Assembly (NCBI RefSeq): GCF_014836935.1
Contig: NZ_JACSPW010000021.1
Span: forward strand, 1 to 50,138
DNA: 50,138 nt
Reading direction: 5' to 3'
DNA from: Solibacillus merdavium
GTDB taxonomy: Bacteria > Bacillota > Bacilli > Bacillales_A > Planococcaceae
The notes under the pieces: generated by a model
What the model saw: the letters and a program-made list of their open reading frames with translations, nothing else
Told to the model about the DNA's origin: nothing
Database searches by the model: none
Part shown: positions 17,616 to 27,474 of the stretch, one piece after another
Numbering within the stretch: position 1 is the first letter of the stretch
Layout: the number at the start of each line of letters is the position of its first letter
Translations under genes and position numbers: made by a program

Positions 17616-19232
17616 TTATTTTACTAATCTTAATTTACGTGCGAGTTTTGTTAGCTTATCGCCTAATAATAGCTGTGCTAACCCTAATTTATAGGATATT
17701 GTACCATAAACAAAGACACCGACAGTCGCACAAACAACTGCATAAAGCAGTGCTAATAGTTTTGATGTTGCAGGTGCAATCGCTGATAATGCTGCATGAG
17801 TTAACGAAACGGCTAATGCCATTAAAATAGTTAATATAATAATTAATAATATTCGGCGTACTACAACTTTCGCATTGTAGTTGGTCACTTTGTTTATAAC
17901 AAAGATATTAATAATTATCGTAACACTATAACCAAGTGCTGTTGCTAAAATGGCTCCATCAACAGACATTAAGTGGATAAGTGGCGTATTTAATACCGTC
18001 TTTACGAACAAGCCAACTAATAAGCTGAAAATAACCCATTTTTGATAATTAACCCCTTGCAGTATCGCGGCTGTTACAGTAAATAGCGCAAATAAAATAG
18101 CCACAGGTGCATAATGGCTTAACACTTGTGTTCCCATCTCGCTAAAGGAGTAGAAGAAATGATATAAATCTTCCGCTAAAATCGAGATTCCGATAGCGGC
18201 TGGTACCGTAATAAACAGTAGTACTTGATAGGTCTTATCCATAGCATTGTGTACTTGTCGCAAATTGCCTTCTGTATAAAATTTCGTGACCGTCGGAATA
18301 ATTGCCATCGAAAACCCTGTCGCCAAAACGACTGGAATCATGACTATTTTTTGGGTTAACAAATTAAGCATTGTAAAGTAGGCTTCACTGATGTCTCCTG
18401 AAATCCCACTGGCGTTCATTGCACGGATGAATGTCAGCAGGTCCACAAGTTGGAATAAGGAGCTCCCTAACCCAACGAATACAACAGGAATCGAATATTT
18501 GAAAATCTCTTTATACATATCCGAATAAGGAAGTCTACGCTCTTTCGGTGCAACAACTTGAACCGCTTTAATATCAGGACGAAGCTTTTTCCAAAAATAA
18601 AACAGCGTCACAAGCCCGCCAAGAGCACCAATAAATGCAGCAAATACGGAGAAATTGATTGCTGTTATTTCATCGCCATCCATAACATTGACAACAATAA
18701 AAGCACCGCCTAGTAAAAAGACAATGCGCACAATTTGTTCGACTAATTGTGAAACAGATGTCGGCAAATAATGCCCATACCCTTGCAAATAACCCCTTAC
18801 TAAACTCATGAATGGCACAACAATTAATGCATAGCTTACCCATTTAATAACATTCGCAACTTGCTCGACGCTAAACGTCTGATCTTCACTATCAATAACT
18901 ATATTGGCAAGCGGTGTTGCAAGCAAATTCATTAAAATAAATGCTATGATTCCTGTTAGTGTCATCAGGAGGGCTCCTGTTTTTACTAAACGACGACCAG
19001 CATCAAAATCACCTAATGCATTATATTTCGAAACAAATTTCGATACTGCAATTGGCAAACCCGCAATGGCAATACTTAACATAATGTTATACGGAATGTA
19101 AGCGTAGTTGTACAAGACAATATTTTCTTCACCTACAATGGCATAAAACGGGAAAATGTAAATTAATCCTAAAAGCTTTGACAGAAACAAACCGATAGTT
19201 AATATGGCTGTTCCTTTCATTAATGAAGACAT
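17616..19232 (-). CDS. ytgP: MOP-superfamily flippase YtgP (MurJ-type)
   Basis: A 538-residue integral membrane protein with about 14 hydrophobic segments, of the polysaccharide-export/MurJ family. B. subtilis YtgP complements loss of E. coli MurJ and is thought to flip lipid II. The N-terminal block SSLMKGTAILTIGLFLSKLLG and the YNYAYIPYNIMLSIAIAGLP motif fit that group, as does a SLVRGYLQGYGHYLPTSVSQLVEQ block. It is likely expressed with the downstream pseudouridine synthase. The start codon is ATG with a weak TAGGT site. Upstream 19233-19485 carries both divergent promoters and no gene. Confidence 0.92.
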   Translation of the reverse strand: MSSLMKGTAILTIGLFLSKLLGLIYIFPFYAIVGEENIVLYNYAYIPYNIMLSIAIAGLPIAVSKFVSKYNALGDFDAGRRLVKTGALLMTLTGIIAFILMNLLATPLANIVIDSEDQTFSVEQVANVIKWVSYALIVVPFMSLVRGYLQGYGHYLPTSVSQLVEQIVRIVFLLGGAFIVVNVMDGDEITAINFSVFAAFIGALGGLVTLFYFWKKLRPDIKAVQVVAPKERRLPYSDMYKEIFKYSIPVVFVGLGSSLFQLVDLLTFIRAMNASGISGDISEAYFTMLNLLTQKIVMIPVVLATGFSMAIIPTVTKFYTEGNLRQVHNAMDKTYQVLLFITVPAAIGISILAEDLYHFFYSFSEMGTQVLSHYAPVAILFALFTVTAAILQGVNYQKWVIFSLLVGLFVKTVLNTPLIHLMSVDGAILATALGYSVTIIINIFVINKVTNYNAKVVVRRILLIIILTILMALAVSLTHAALSAIAPATSKLLALLYAVVCATVGVFVYGTISYKLGLAQLLLGDKLTKLARKLRLVK

Positions 19233-19485
19233 GAAATGACCTACCGTTCTATATAAAAATTCTCTTAATATACCTTTATTTAATCGTCTTATTCTTTTGC
19301 GAAGTCAAATTTTGTTCTCGAAAGACAATGACGGACTGTGCTTTGTTATAGTTCCCGAGCATTTCCTTTTACAAGTTTACATGTGAAAGGCCATTTACTC
19401 AAATAGTTTCTTCAATTCATGTATAATAAGTAGAAGAAAAAATCGTTTAAAGAAAATTTGTATAAAAGAGAGTGAGAAATAATAT

Positions 19486-20748
19486 ATGTATGATGTGATT
19501 GTAATTGGTGGCGGACCATCTGGATTAATGGCAGCTATAGCCGCAGCCGAAAAAAATAGAAAAGTACTCCTACTTGAAAAAGGCTCGAAACTTGGGAAAA
19601 AACTCGCGATTTCAGGGGGAGGACGTTGTAATGTAACAAATCGTTTATCAGCAGAAGAAATTATTAAACATATTCCTGGCAATGGTCGCTTTTTATACAG
19701 CCCTTTTACAGTTTATAACAATGAAGACATAATTGCATTTTTCGAAGGGCTTGGCGTCCCGTTAAAAGAAGAAGATCACGGTCGCATGTTTCCAGTTTCC
19801 GATCGTGCACAGGATGTTGTCAATGCACTCGTAAACGAAATGAAGCGTCTGAAAGTGGAAGTGCGCTTGCATACAGCGGTTAATAAACTTTTAATGGATG
19901 ACGAAAAGATTTATGGTGTCCGTTTGGAAAGTGGCGATGAAATCCGCGCAAATGCTGTAGTTGTAGCAGTTGGCGGGAAAGCAGTTCCTCAAACGGGGTC
20001 AACCGGTGATGGCTACCCATGGGCAGAACGTGCGGGTCATACAGTAACGACTTTATACCCGACAGAAGTACCTGTTACATCAAAGGAGCCGTTTATCCAA
20101 TCTCGTGAACTGCAAGGATTAGCATTACGAAATGCGGCTGTTTCAGTGCTTAATAAAAAAGGGAAAGTTCTCGTAACACATCAAATGGATATGTTATTTA
20201 CACACTTTGGATTAAGTGGTCCCGTAATATTACGTTGCAGTCAGTTTATAGTAAAGGAGCAGCTCAAAACCGGTAGCGCTCCTGTGCAAGTACGTATTCA
20301 GTCATTACCTGACTATAATGAAGAAACATGTTTTCAAATGTTAAATAAGACGATTAAAGACGAACCGAAAAAGGCTGTTAAAAATTTATGGAAGTCACTA
20401 GTACCTGAACGTTGGCTATTATTTTTAATGGAGCGTGCCGACATTGACGCTACGTTAACTGGCATTGAATTATCACAAGAGAAAATTCGCAATCTCGCAC
20501 GTGAACTTGTTGCATTTACGATGGATGTTCATGGCACCCAGCCTATCGAAAAGGCATTCGTCACAGGCGGCGGGATTTCTGTAAAGGAAATTGAACCTAA
20601 AACGATGGCTTCCAAGAAAAAGCCGGGGCTATTTTTCTGCGGGGAAATTTTAGATATTCATGGCTACACAGGCGGCTATAATATTACCTCTGCACTTGTA
20701 ACTGGAAGAATTGCAGGAATGAGTGCCGGACAAATCAAACAATTATAA
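19486..20748 (+). CDS. ytfP: HI0933/YtfP-family FAD-dependent oxidoreductase
   Basis: A 420-residue flavoprotein of the HI0933 family. The N terminus shows the dinucleotide fold [20 protein letters not shown], then the family signature [17 protein letters not shown], and a C-terminal return of the FAD site with [10 protein letters not shown] and [19 protein letters not shown]. Family members are annotated as aminoacetone oxidases or as NAD(P)/FAD oxidoreductases, but the substrate is not settled. A TATAAT box lies at 19422-19427. It is divergent from ytgP, as in B. subtilis. The ribosome site is weak (GAGAGTGAG, spaced loosely). Confidence 0.9.
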   Translation: MYDVIVIGGGPSGLMAAIAAAEKNRKVLLLEKGSKLGKKLAISGGGRCNVTNRLSAEEIIKHIPGNGRFLYSPFTVYNNEDIIAFFEGLGVPLKEEDHGRMFPVSDRAQDVVNALVNEMKRLKVEVRLHTAVNKLLMDDEKIYGVRLESGDEIRANAVVVAVGGKAVPQTGSTGDGYPWAERAGHTVTTLYPTEVPVTSKEPFIQSRELQGLALRNAAVSVLNKKGKVLVTHQMDMLFTHFGLSGPVILRCSQFIVKEQLKTGSAPVQVRIQSLPDYNEETCFQMLNKTIKDEPKKAVKNLWKSLVPERWLLFLMERADIDATLTGIELSQEKIRNLARELVAFTMDVHGTQPIEKAFVTGGGISVKEIEPKTMASKKKPGLFFCGEILDIHGYTGGYNITSALVTGRIAGMSAGQIKQL

Positions 20749-20828
20749 TTTTTATCACAAAAATACTAGTACTCCTAATAATTCCCTAGTATCATAAAAG
20801 GTATGTACACTCAGGAGGATATGATGCG

Positions 20829-21644
20829 ATGCATAATTCCGAAACAAAACAAACAATGCTCTTTTTAGCATCAGACGAGCTTATGCAAACTCATTTGACT
20901 TGCAAAAAAATTAGCGACAGTAATAAAGATGAATTTACTTTTTCAATAAGGGCTTTTTGCTATATCGAAAAAAATGAATCCTATGCCAAAAACGTACCGT
21001 TAAAATTGACTCTCGGTTTAAATAAAAAAGGCCTAGGGATGTCACTGGCTATTGATTTAGCAAATATACCAAATGTTTTTCCAATGCAATTAAAAAAAAT
21101 AATCGAGCACATTCAAAAAAGCCCGACGCTCTTACAAAGTGTATGTCAGCAGCTTGATAAAATTGCTGTTTCATCATCAATTGAAGAAGCTGTACAAGCT
21201 AAACTTGCCAAACATTTTCTTATTGAAAATGCTCCTCAAGGAATTACGAGCTATACAACGAATCGGCAAGCGAACCAACTATATTGGCTTATGGACCAGA
21301 ATCAAATAATTTCCAGTATAAGTCCTTTTAAAATAGATGGTGAAGGTGGACATATAGCATTTACAGTACAGATTGGCTTTAAGCATGAATTTATAATGCA
21401 ATGTTATGAAGTGGAATGCATGATGCATTTATTTAATGAAGAGGACAAACTAGGCTATTATTTCGAACTGTATTTGGATCAGGAAAACTATCATCATCAG
21501 CTTTTGTATGATACATTGCCGGATCAATTTATGGACAACAAAGTGTTTTTAAATCAAGTATTGGAAGAAATGAAAAAACGAAACGAAGAACAATATAACG
21601 ATTACTTACAGGACTTAATTGAAAAGTTCACTTCTAGCATCTAA
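20829..21644 (+). CDS. Unrecognised 271-residue protein
   Basis: I do not recognise this protein. It is soluble, with no signal peptide or membrane segment, and is rich in Lys, Gln, Leu and Ile. It looks like two halves of mixed beta and alpha structure, with acidic and hydrophobic alternation (for example residues about 165-215) and a helical tail ending in Glu/Lys/Gln-rich repeats. No Cys pairs or catalytic motif stand out. The start at 20829 is preferred because AGGAGG (20813-20818) is 10 nt upstream; two closer ATGs (20821, 20824) are in a frame that stops after 13-14 codons. It stands alone between ytfP and a strong terminator. Confidence 0.75.
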   Translation: MHNSETKQTMLFLASDELMQTHLTCKKISDSNKDEFTFSIRAFCYIEKNESYAKNVPLKLTLGLNKKGLGMSLAIDLANIPNVFPMQLKKIIEHIQKSPTLLQSVCQQLDKIAVSSSIEEAVQAKLAKHFLIENAPQGITSYTTNRQANQLYWLMDQNQIISSISPFKIDGEGGHIAFTVQIGFKHEFIMQCYEVECMMHLFNEEDKLGYYFELYLDQENYHHQLLYDTLPDQFMDNKVFLNQVLEEMKKRNEEQYNDYLQDLIEKFTSSI

Positions 21645-21676
21645 AAGAGTCAATCCGAAAATCGGATTGACTCTTT
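21644..21676. terminator. Bidirectional terminator
   Basis: A 15-bp perfect stem (21644-21658 with 21662-21676) with a 3-nt loop, shared by the convergent 271-residue protein gene and the hemolysin III gene. Its arm starts inside the stop codon of the former. Confidence 0.92.
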
Positions 21677-21679
21677 ATT

Positions 21680-22321
21680 TTATACATATAAGTAAATGGC
21701 CAAAAACATTGCCACACTGCCCCCCATGACAAATAAATGCCAAATTGCATGGTTGTATGGAATGCGGTTATTTTTGTAGAAATACGTACCGACCGTGTAG
21801 GATAAACCACCGATTAATAAAGTAAGAAAACCGGCTGTGCCTATATGTGCAAATAAGGGCTTCGCAACAAAAATGATGATCCAACCCATTCCGATATAAA
21901 CAAACAGCGATAATACTTTAAATCGGTGAACGAAAAACTGTTTTACCACTATACCAACTGTCGCCAAAATCCATTGAATGGCAAAAATAGTCCAACCTAA
22001 TTTACCACCTATAGCAACTAATGCAATTGGTGTATATGTCCCGGCAATTAGTAAGAAAATCGAACTGTGATCAAGCTTTTTCAGAAATGTTTTATGTGAC
22101 GGCCATGAATGATACATTGTTGATGCAAAATAGAGGCAGAACATTGATATCCCAAAAATAACATAGCTAATTAGCTCGATAGTCGAGCCCTGATTTTGCG
22201 CTTTATTAATAAGCACCAATGTAGCAGGGATGGTCAAGACTGCCGCAATTCCATGTGTTAGGCCATTCCAAAATTCTTCCTTCGTACTATACTTACTTTG
22301 TTCAAACATGATTTGTGTCAT
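21680..22321 (-). CDS. trhA: Hemolysin III family membrane protein (TrhA)
   Basis: A 213-residue protein with seven predicted membrane segments, related to eukaryotic PAQR receptors. Conserved parts are NGLTHGIAAVLTIPATL near the start with its Asn/His, STMYHSWPS in the middle, LDHSSIFLLIAGTYTPIAL and the closing NHAIWHLFVMGGS; these Asp/His/Ser residues form the putative metal site. Family members have been tied to membrane energetics in Bacillus and to haemolysis in others; the role here is open. The start at 22321 has AGAGGTGG 4-5 nt upstream, whereas the longer frame to 22363 has nothing comparable. Confidence 0.9.
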   Translation of the reverse strand: MTQIMFEQSKYSTKEEFWNGLTHGIAAVLTIPATLVLINKAQNQGSTIELISYVIFGISMFCLYFASTMYHSWPSHKTFLKKLDHSSIFLLIAGTYTPIALVAIGGKLGWTIFAIQWILATVGIVVKQFFVHRFKVLSLFVYIGMGWIIIFVAKPLFAHIGTAGFLTLLIGGLSYTVGTYFYKNNRIPYNHAIWHLFVMGGSVAMFLAIYLYV

Positions 22322-22472
22322 AAAGCCACCTCTTTCTTCTCTTTCCAGTATAAAAATCAACAAGTACTTGTAATAGAAGTAGTTGTCATTAGTTCCATAT
22401 GATATTTATCATGGTAAAAGCTTTTATAAAGGGATATCCATAAAAGATATACCCACTTATACTCAATTAAAA

Positions 22473-22502
22473 AACTCACCTGAACTAATTTTCCAAGTGA
22501 GT
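22473..22502 (-). terminator. Terminator of the SRPBCC gene
   Basis: A stem of six or more pairs (22474-22479 with 22497-22502) followed by six T on the minus strand. The loop is long (17 nt), so it is weaker than its neighbours. Confidence 0.65.
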
Positions 22503-22509
22503 CGATTTT

Positions 22510-22944
22510 TTAAGCTTGTATGTAACGAGCGATTTTTTCAGTTAGACGAGTTGTCACTTTCGGTAATAATACTTTAATAGCCGGGTTTAATACCGCACCA
22601 GAAAGTCCGCCTGCTGTAACTTCCACCTTACACGTCATGTATGTACCACCATCTCTAGGCTCCGCTGTAAATTCACCGCCGCCTTTAAAATTATCTGAAA
22701 GACCTTTAATTTCAAATTTGATTTGAGATGGCTCGTTCATTTCTATAATTTTTATTTCCAGCTCTACTTTTTTCGTTAACCCTTTAAAATTCCCTTCGAA
22801 TGTCCAGTGAGAAGTTTGTGCATCCACTTCCTTATGCTCTTTATAAGCAGGTACCAACACTGCCCATTTCTCAATTTTACTTACGAAAGCCCATACTGTT
22901 TCTTGGTGCATTGGGATTTGTACTGAATGTGATGCTTGTGCCAT
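22510..22944 (-). CDS. SRPBCC (START-like) family protein, CoxG-like
   Basis: A 144-residue protein with the helix-grip fold pattern: an opening strand HSVQIPMHQETVWAFVSKIEKWAVLVPAY, alternating strands with KVELEIKIIEMNEPSQIKFEIKG, and a long C-terminal helix (LLPKVTTRLTEKIARYIQA). The pattern is closest to CoxG-type carbon-monoxide-dehydrogenase subunit G proteins, which in most Bacillales occur without CO dehydrogenase and probably bind a lipid-like ligand. No cox genes are nearby, so the CO role should not be inferred. It appears to be transcribed alone. Confidence 0.85.
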   Translation of the reverse strand: MAQASHSVQIPMHQETVWAFVSKIEKWAVLVPAYKEHKEVDAQTSHWTFEGNFKGLTKKVELEIKIIEMNEPSQIKFEIKGLSDNFKGGGEFTAEPRDGGTYMTCKVEVTAGGLSGAVLNPAIKVLLPKVTTRLTEKIARYIQA

Positions 22945-23029
22945 TGTTACTACACTTCTTTCTTCATAAATCGTTAAATGATGTCATTTACTATTCTAGT
23001 ATTACATAGAAAATGTTTTGGCAACATAG

Positions 23030-23227
23030 TTATTTTAGCCCTTCATGCAACAATAGAGCTGCCTTTTTCAGTTCTTCAGCAGGCACATCTTCTGAATATC
23101 TCGTTGCCTCCTCACTAAATGTAACATTGCCAATATTTAAAGTCATAAGAGGCGCAGTTCCCAACTTCATTTCAATTTGGGAAAAGGATTGCGGAATGCC
23201 CTTTAAATCCACAGTTCTCCACTTCAT
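23030..23227 (-). CDS. Possible small protein of unknown function
   Basis: A 65-residue frame with balanced composition (EEATRYSEDVPAEELKKAALLLHEG at its end looks like a real amphipathic helix), which reads better than the opposite-strand frame covering the same bases. However, no convincing ribosome site precedes the ATG at 23227 and I recognise no family. It could be a genuine small gene with an unusual start or the remnant of a longer one. It lies between the SRPBCC and leuS genes. Confidence 0.4.
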   Translation of the reverse strand: MKWRTVDLKGIPQSFSQIEMKLGTAPLMTLNIGNVTFSEEATRYSEDVPAEELKKAALLLHEGLK

Positions 23228-23333
23228 TACGAGTAGTGTATAGGGAAACGAATACTTCTTTTCATATTTCAGCTTTGGTTTTCATTATCTTTTGGGAAAG
23301 AATTGCTGTTCATTATTAATCATAATCAAATAA

Positions 23334-23367
23334 AAAAAGTCTGCTCAAAAATGCGAGCAGACTTTTT
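23334..23367 (-). terminator. Terminator of leuS
   Basis: A 13-bp stem (23334-23346 with 23355-23367), 8-nt loop and seven T on the minus strand, 11 bases past the leuS stop. Confidence 0.93.
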
Positions 23368-23378
23368 CATTTTAATAA

Positions 23379-25793
23379 TTACTTAATAACGATATTTACT
23401 AATTTACCTGGAATAACAATTACTTTAACAACTGTTTTACCTTCGATGAATTCTTGTACTTTGCTATCGGCTAATGCCACTTTTTCCAAGTCTTCTTTTG
23501 AAATATCTTTTGCAACCGTTACTTTCGCACGTACTTTACCTAATACTTGAACAACAACTTCGATTTCGTCATCTACTAGTTTAGCTTCGTCATATGTTGG
23601 CCATGTAGCATACGTAATTGTGTCTTCATGTCCTAAAATTGTCCAAAGCTCTTCCGCGATATGTGGTGCGATTGGTGATAATAGTTTGACGAACCCTTTT
23701 GCATATTCAACAGGAATCACTTCCGCTTTGTAGCAATCATTAATGAATACCATCATTTGTGAAATAGCAGTGTTGAAGCGAATTCCTTCATAATCATCCG
23801 TTACTTTTTTCACAGTTTGGTGATACACCTTTTCCAAAGTCGTGTCATTAGAATCCTGAATTTTCGCTGCAAGTTTTCCTTCTTCTGTTACGAATAGACG
23901 CCAAATACGATCTAAGAAACGACGTGCTCCGTCAAGACCGTTTGTGCTCCATGCTACAGATGCTTCTAATGGACCCATGAACATTTCGTATAAACGTAAT
24001 GTATCTGCACCATGTGACTCGATAATATCGTCCGGGTTTACAACATTCCCTTTTGATTTCGACATCTTTTCGTTGCCTTCGCCTAAAATCATCCCTTGGT
24101 TGAATAATTTTTGGAATGGCTCCTTCGTATGCACAACACCTAAATCGTAAAGGACTTTATGCCAGAAGCGCGCGTACAGTAAGTGAAGTACAGCATGCTC
24201 TGCACCACCGATATAAATATCAACCGGTAACCAGCGCTTTAGTAATTCAGGGTCTGCAAGTGCCTGATCGTTTTTCGGATCAATATAGCGTAGGAAGTAC
24301 CATGAAGAACCGGCCCATTGAGGCATTGTATTCGTTTCACGACGACCTTTTTTACCTGTTACAGGGTCAACTACATTTACCCATTCTTCAATATTTGCGA
24401 GTGGTGATTCACCTGTACCTGAAGGACGGATATTTGTCGTTTTCGGTAATTCTAATGGCAACTCTTCTACAGGAATTGTTGTCATTGTGCCATCTTCCCA
24501 ATGAATTACTGGGATTGGCTCTCCCCAATAACGTTGGCGGCTAAATAACCAGTCACGTAGACGGTAAGTAATTTTCTTTTCCCCTACTCCATTTTCCACT
24601 AACCAATCAATCGCTGCCTTAATGCCATCTTCTTTATTTAAGCCATCTAGGAATTCAGAGTTAATATGTGCACCATCCCCGACGAATGCCTCATTTTCGA
24701 TATCTCCACCTTCAAGCACTTGGACGATTTCTAAATTAAACTCTTTTGCGAATTCGTAGTCACGCTCATCATGTGCTGGAACAGCCATAATTGCACCTGT
24801 ACCATATGTTGATAATACATAATCTGCAATCCAGATTGGCACTTCTTTGCCGTTGATTGGATTTACTGCATATGCACCAGTGAATACACCTGTTTTTTCT
24901 TTTGCTAAATCTGTACGCTCAAGGTCCGATTTTAATGATACTTTTTCTAAGTACGCTTCTACCGCTGCACGTTGCTCTGGAGTAGTAATTTCAGCTACTA
25001 GTTTATGCTCTGGTGCCAATACACAATAAGTAGCACCGAATAAAGTATCAGGGCGTGTAGTAAATACTTCGAATCCTTTGTCTGTATCAGCGACTGTGAA
25101 TTTTACTTGAGCCCCTTCTGAACGGCCGATCCAGTTGCGCTGCATTTCTTTAATCGATTCAGGCCAATCAACATCAACTAAATCATCGACTAAACGGTCT
25201 GCGTATTTCGTAATACGTAGCACCCATTGTCGCATCGGACGACGTACTACTGGGTGACCACCACGTTCAGAAAGCCCATCGATTACTTCCTCATTTGCAA
25301 GAACTGTACCTAATGCTTCACACCAGTTCACGGCAACTTCATCAACATATGCTAAATCCATTTCCACTAATTTTGTGAAAATCCATTGTGTCCATTTGTA
25401 GTAAGACGGGTCTGTTGTATTAATTTCACGATCCCAGTCATAAGAGAAGCCCAGCTCATTAATTTGACGTTTAAATGTTGCAATGTTTTTTGCCGTAAAT
25501 TCAGCAGGGTCATTCCCCGTGTCTAATGCATATTGCTCTGCCGGTAAACCAAATGCGTCCCAACCCATTGGATGAAGAACATTATAGCCTTGCATACGTT
25601 TAAAGCGAGATAAAATATCTGTCGCTGTATAGCCTTCCGGGTGTCCAACATGTAGTCCGGCACCTGAAGGATACGGGAACATATCCAATGCATAGAATTT
25701 TGGTTTATCCATTTCATTTTCCGTTTTGAATGTTTTATTTACATCCCAAAACGCTTGCCATTTTTTTTCAATCTGTTGATGATTAAAACTCAC
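23379..25793 (-). CDS. leuS: Leucyl-tRNA synthetase
   Basis: An 804-residue class I synthetase that charges tRNA-Leu with leucine using ATP. The HIGH-type motif appears as [15 protein letters not shown] near residue 40, the KMSKS loop as [12 protein letters not shown] near 575, and the CP1 editing domain between them includes the conserved [12 protein letters not shown] threonine-rich site and HDERDYEFA. The anticodon-binding and C-terminal domains complete it. The start is GTG with GGAGG 7 nt upstream. It lies about 85 bases downstream of a T-box terminator, so its expression should rise when uncharged tRNA-Leu accumulates. Confidence 0.98.
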   Translation of the reverse strand: MSFNHQQIEKKWQAFWDVNKTFKTENEMDKPKFYALDMFPYPSGAGLHVGHPEGYTATDILSRFKRMQGYNVLHPMGWDAFGLPAEQYALDTGNDPAEFTAKNIATFKRQINELGFSYDWDREINTTDPSYYKWTQWIFTKLVEMDLAYVDEVAVNWCEALGTVLANEEVIDGLSERGGHPVVRRPMRQWVLRITKYADRLVDDLVDVDWPESIKEMQRNWIGRSEGAQVKFTVADTDKGFEVFTTRPDTLFGATYCVLAPEHKLVAEITTPEQRAAVEAYLEKVSLKSDLERTDLAKEKTGVFTGAYAVNPINGKEVPIWIADYVLSTYGTGAIMAVPAHDERDYEFAKEFNLEIVQVLEGGDIENEAFVGDGAHINSEFLDGLNKEDGIKAAIDWLVENGVGEKKITYRLRDWLFSRQRYWGEPIPVIHWEDGTMTTIPVEELPLELPKTTNIRPSGTGESPLANIEEWVNVVDPVTGKKGRRETNTMPQWAGSSWYFLRYIDPKNDQALADPELLKRWLPVDIYIGGAEHAVLHLLYARFWHKVLYDLGVVHTKEPFQKLFNQGMILGEGNEKMSKSKGNVVNPDDIIESHGADTLRLYEMFMGPLEASVAWSTNGLDGARRFLDRIWRLFVTEEGKLAAKIQDSNDTTLEKVYHQTVKKVTDDYEGIRFNTAISQMMVFINDCYKAEVIPVEYAKGFVKLLSPIAPHIAEELWTILGHEDTITYATWPTYDEAKLVDDEIEVVVQVLGKVRAKVTVAKDISKEDLEKVALADSKVQEFIEGKTVVKVIVIPGKLVNIVIK

Positions 25794-25878
25794 AATAATT
25801 CCTCCTTTAAAATCATTCTTGCTGTGGTTTATGTATTTTAGGCGTCTTATCCATGATTTAACAGAATATTTAAAAAAT

Positions 25879-26115
25879 AAAAAAATCCCGTCCCATCTTA
25901 TGATAAGAAGGGACGAGAGGTAATTTTTACTCCCGCGGTACCACCCAAATTAGTGACACAGCACTCAGCTTCATTTCTTAACGCGAATACACGGCCTTAG
26001 CTACTAAAATTTCACTAAAGCAAACTCCGAGGCGAGTTCAATTTTACACTTACCAGCTTCCACCACCCGCTAGCTCTCTATAAAGTGAGACCATCTACTA
26101 TTCCTCATCACAGTC
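25879..26115 (-). promoter_or_regulatory. T-box leader of leuS, CUC (Leu) specifier
   Basis: The hallmark T-box sequence TGGGTGGTACCGCG lies at 25934-25947 on the minus strand. The conserved stem I element AGAGAGCTAGCGGGTGGTGG precedes it, and the specifier loop reads GAA-CTC-G with CTC at 26034-26036, a leucine codon, which matches the gene downstream. The terminator hairpin (25887-25918) ends in seven T at 25879-25885. Uncharged tRNA-Leu should pair with the specifier and with the T-box bulge and prevent termination. The exact 5' end is estimated; a possible promoter lies just beyond 26115. Confidence 0.96.
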
Positions 26116-26170
26116 AAAATATTATTTCATTCATTTTAACTAATTCCAAACAAAAGTACAAGTGGCTGTT

Positions 26171-27340
26171 TTATGATTGTACTTTTCTTAATACACGATC
26201 ATATAGCAGACACGGAATAATGGCTAAAACTATAAGAATCGATAAAATCATCATTAACATTTGCATACCATATAAGTCGACCATTAAACCACCAAATACA
26301 GGCCCAATCATTCGCCCAATTGTCGTTGCACTGTTTACTAGCCCTTGATAAAATCCTTCTTGCCCTTGTGGTGCCAACTTGTTGGCAATCATCGGAATAA
26401 TCGGTGTAAAGAATACTTCTCCGAACGTTAAAATAACCATAGCGGCTGCAAACATTTTAAAATCCTGTGCAAAATAAACGACACCAAATGAGATCGACAT
26501 AAGTATTAAACCTAGTGTTAATTGATGTTTTATTTTATTTTCCCATCGTGTGACAAGTGGTTTAATAATGGGTTGGATTGCAACTATCATAAAGCCGTTG
26601 ATTGTCCATAATAAGCTATATTGGGACAAGCTCATCCCCAATCCTTGCGTATAAGAAGAAATCGTTGCACTCCACTGTGAGTAGCTTAACCAACATACTA
26701 CTAGAGATATACTTAAAACTCCAATAGCAATAATAGGTGCGTTATTTCTTTGTTTGCCCTCATCACTCGATAATGACTTAGTTATGATTCTATTATCATC
26801 AAAACGCTTATACGTAGTTATGACAAGCACGAAAAATAACGCATAGAAAAATAGATTCGCACTAAACACATAATCAAACTTTATATCTGCGACTAGTCCT
26901 GCTAATGCTGGCCCAATGGCAACCCCAACATTATTTGCCAAGAAAATCGCATTAAAAGCCCTGCGTCCCCCTTCAGGCCAAGCACTTCCTGCAATGGCGT
27001 AAATCGCCGGATACACAATTCCTCCACTAAAGCCCAACATAGCCAAAAAAATAATATACTGTGGCCAATCATGCCATATAGTAAGAAGCGAGATCGAAAA
27101 TAAATTAAGTACTACCCCTATCAAAATTGCTTTATAGCCACCTAATCTATCGAATAAATATCCACCTACTAGATTACCAAAAACACCTGCCAATGAATTG
27201 AGCATCAGGACAATGCCCGCTGTAGTCAATGATTTCCCTAAATGATCATGAATATATATGCTATTTAAAGGCCATAAAAATGAATTTCCGACCGTATTTA
27301 CGAATGTGCCAATAATTAAAAACCAGACTTGTTTAGGCAC
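26171..27340 (-). CDS. MFS transporter (YttB-like)
   Basis: A 389-residue integral membrane protein with about 12 hydrophobic segments. The MFS loop 2-3 signature appears as GNLVGGYLFDRLGGYKAI, and loop 8-9 has a weaker repeat. Its start and LLWTINGFMIVAIQPIIKPLV region resemble the drug-exporter-like MFS group to which B. subtilis YttB, also a neighbour of leuS, belongs; substrate is unknown. The start is GTG at 27340 with AAGGAGG 7 nt upstream. It is transcribed toward the leuS leader, with no clear terminator in the 55 bases between. Confidence 0.85.
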   Translation of the reverse strand: MPKQVWFLIIGTFVNTVGNSFLWPLNSIYIHDHLGKSLTTAGIVLMLNSLAGVFGNLVGGYLFDRLGGYKAILIGVVLNLFSISLLTIWHDWPQYIIFLAMLGFSGGIVYPAIYAIAGSAWPEGGRRAFNAIFLANNVGVAIGPALAGLVADIKFDYVFSANLFFYALFFVLVITTYKRFDDNRIITKSLSSDEGKQRNNAPIIAIGVLSISLVVCWLSYSQWSATISSYTQGLGMSLSQYSLLWTINGFMIVAIQPIIKPLVTRWENKIKHQLTLGLILMSISFGVVYFAQDFKMFAAAMVILTFGEVFFTPIIPMIANKLAPQGQEGFYQGLVNSATTIGRMIGPVFGGLMVDLYGMQMLMMILSILIVLAIIPCLLYDRVLRKVQS

Positions 27341-27474
27341 TGAATTTCCTCCTTCAACTTTTGCTCAAATTCCTAGTTTATTCTTTCATTTAAATTTGTA
27401 CAAGAAAAAAATTTTCTAGTAGGACACGATGATCTGTACATGATAGAATAATACGTTAGAGGAGTGAACAACGA

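Noticed and set aside
22510-22944. Carbon-monoxide dehydrogenase subunit role for the CoxG-like gene
   Set aside because: No cox catalytic genes are nearby; such homologues are common in organisms without CO oxidation.
23013-23243. Plus-strand 76-residue frame over the possible small minus-strand gene
   Set aside because: Composition is Ser/Phe-rich as expected for an antisense shadow, and there is no ribosome site.
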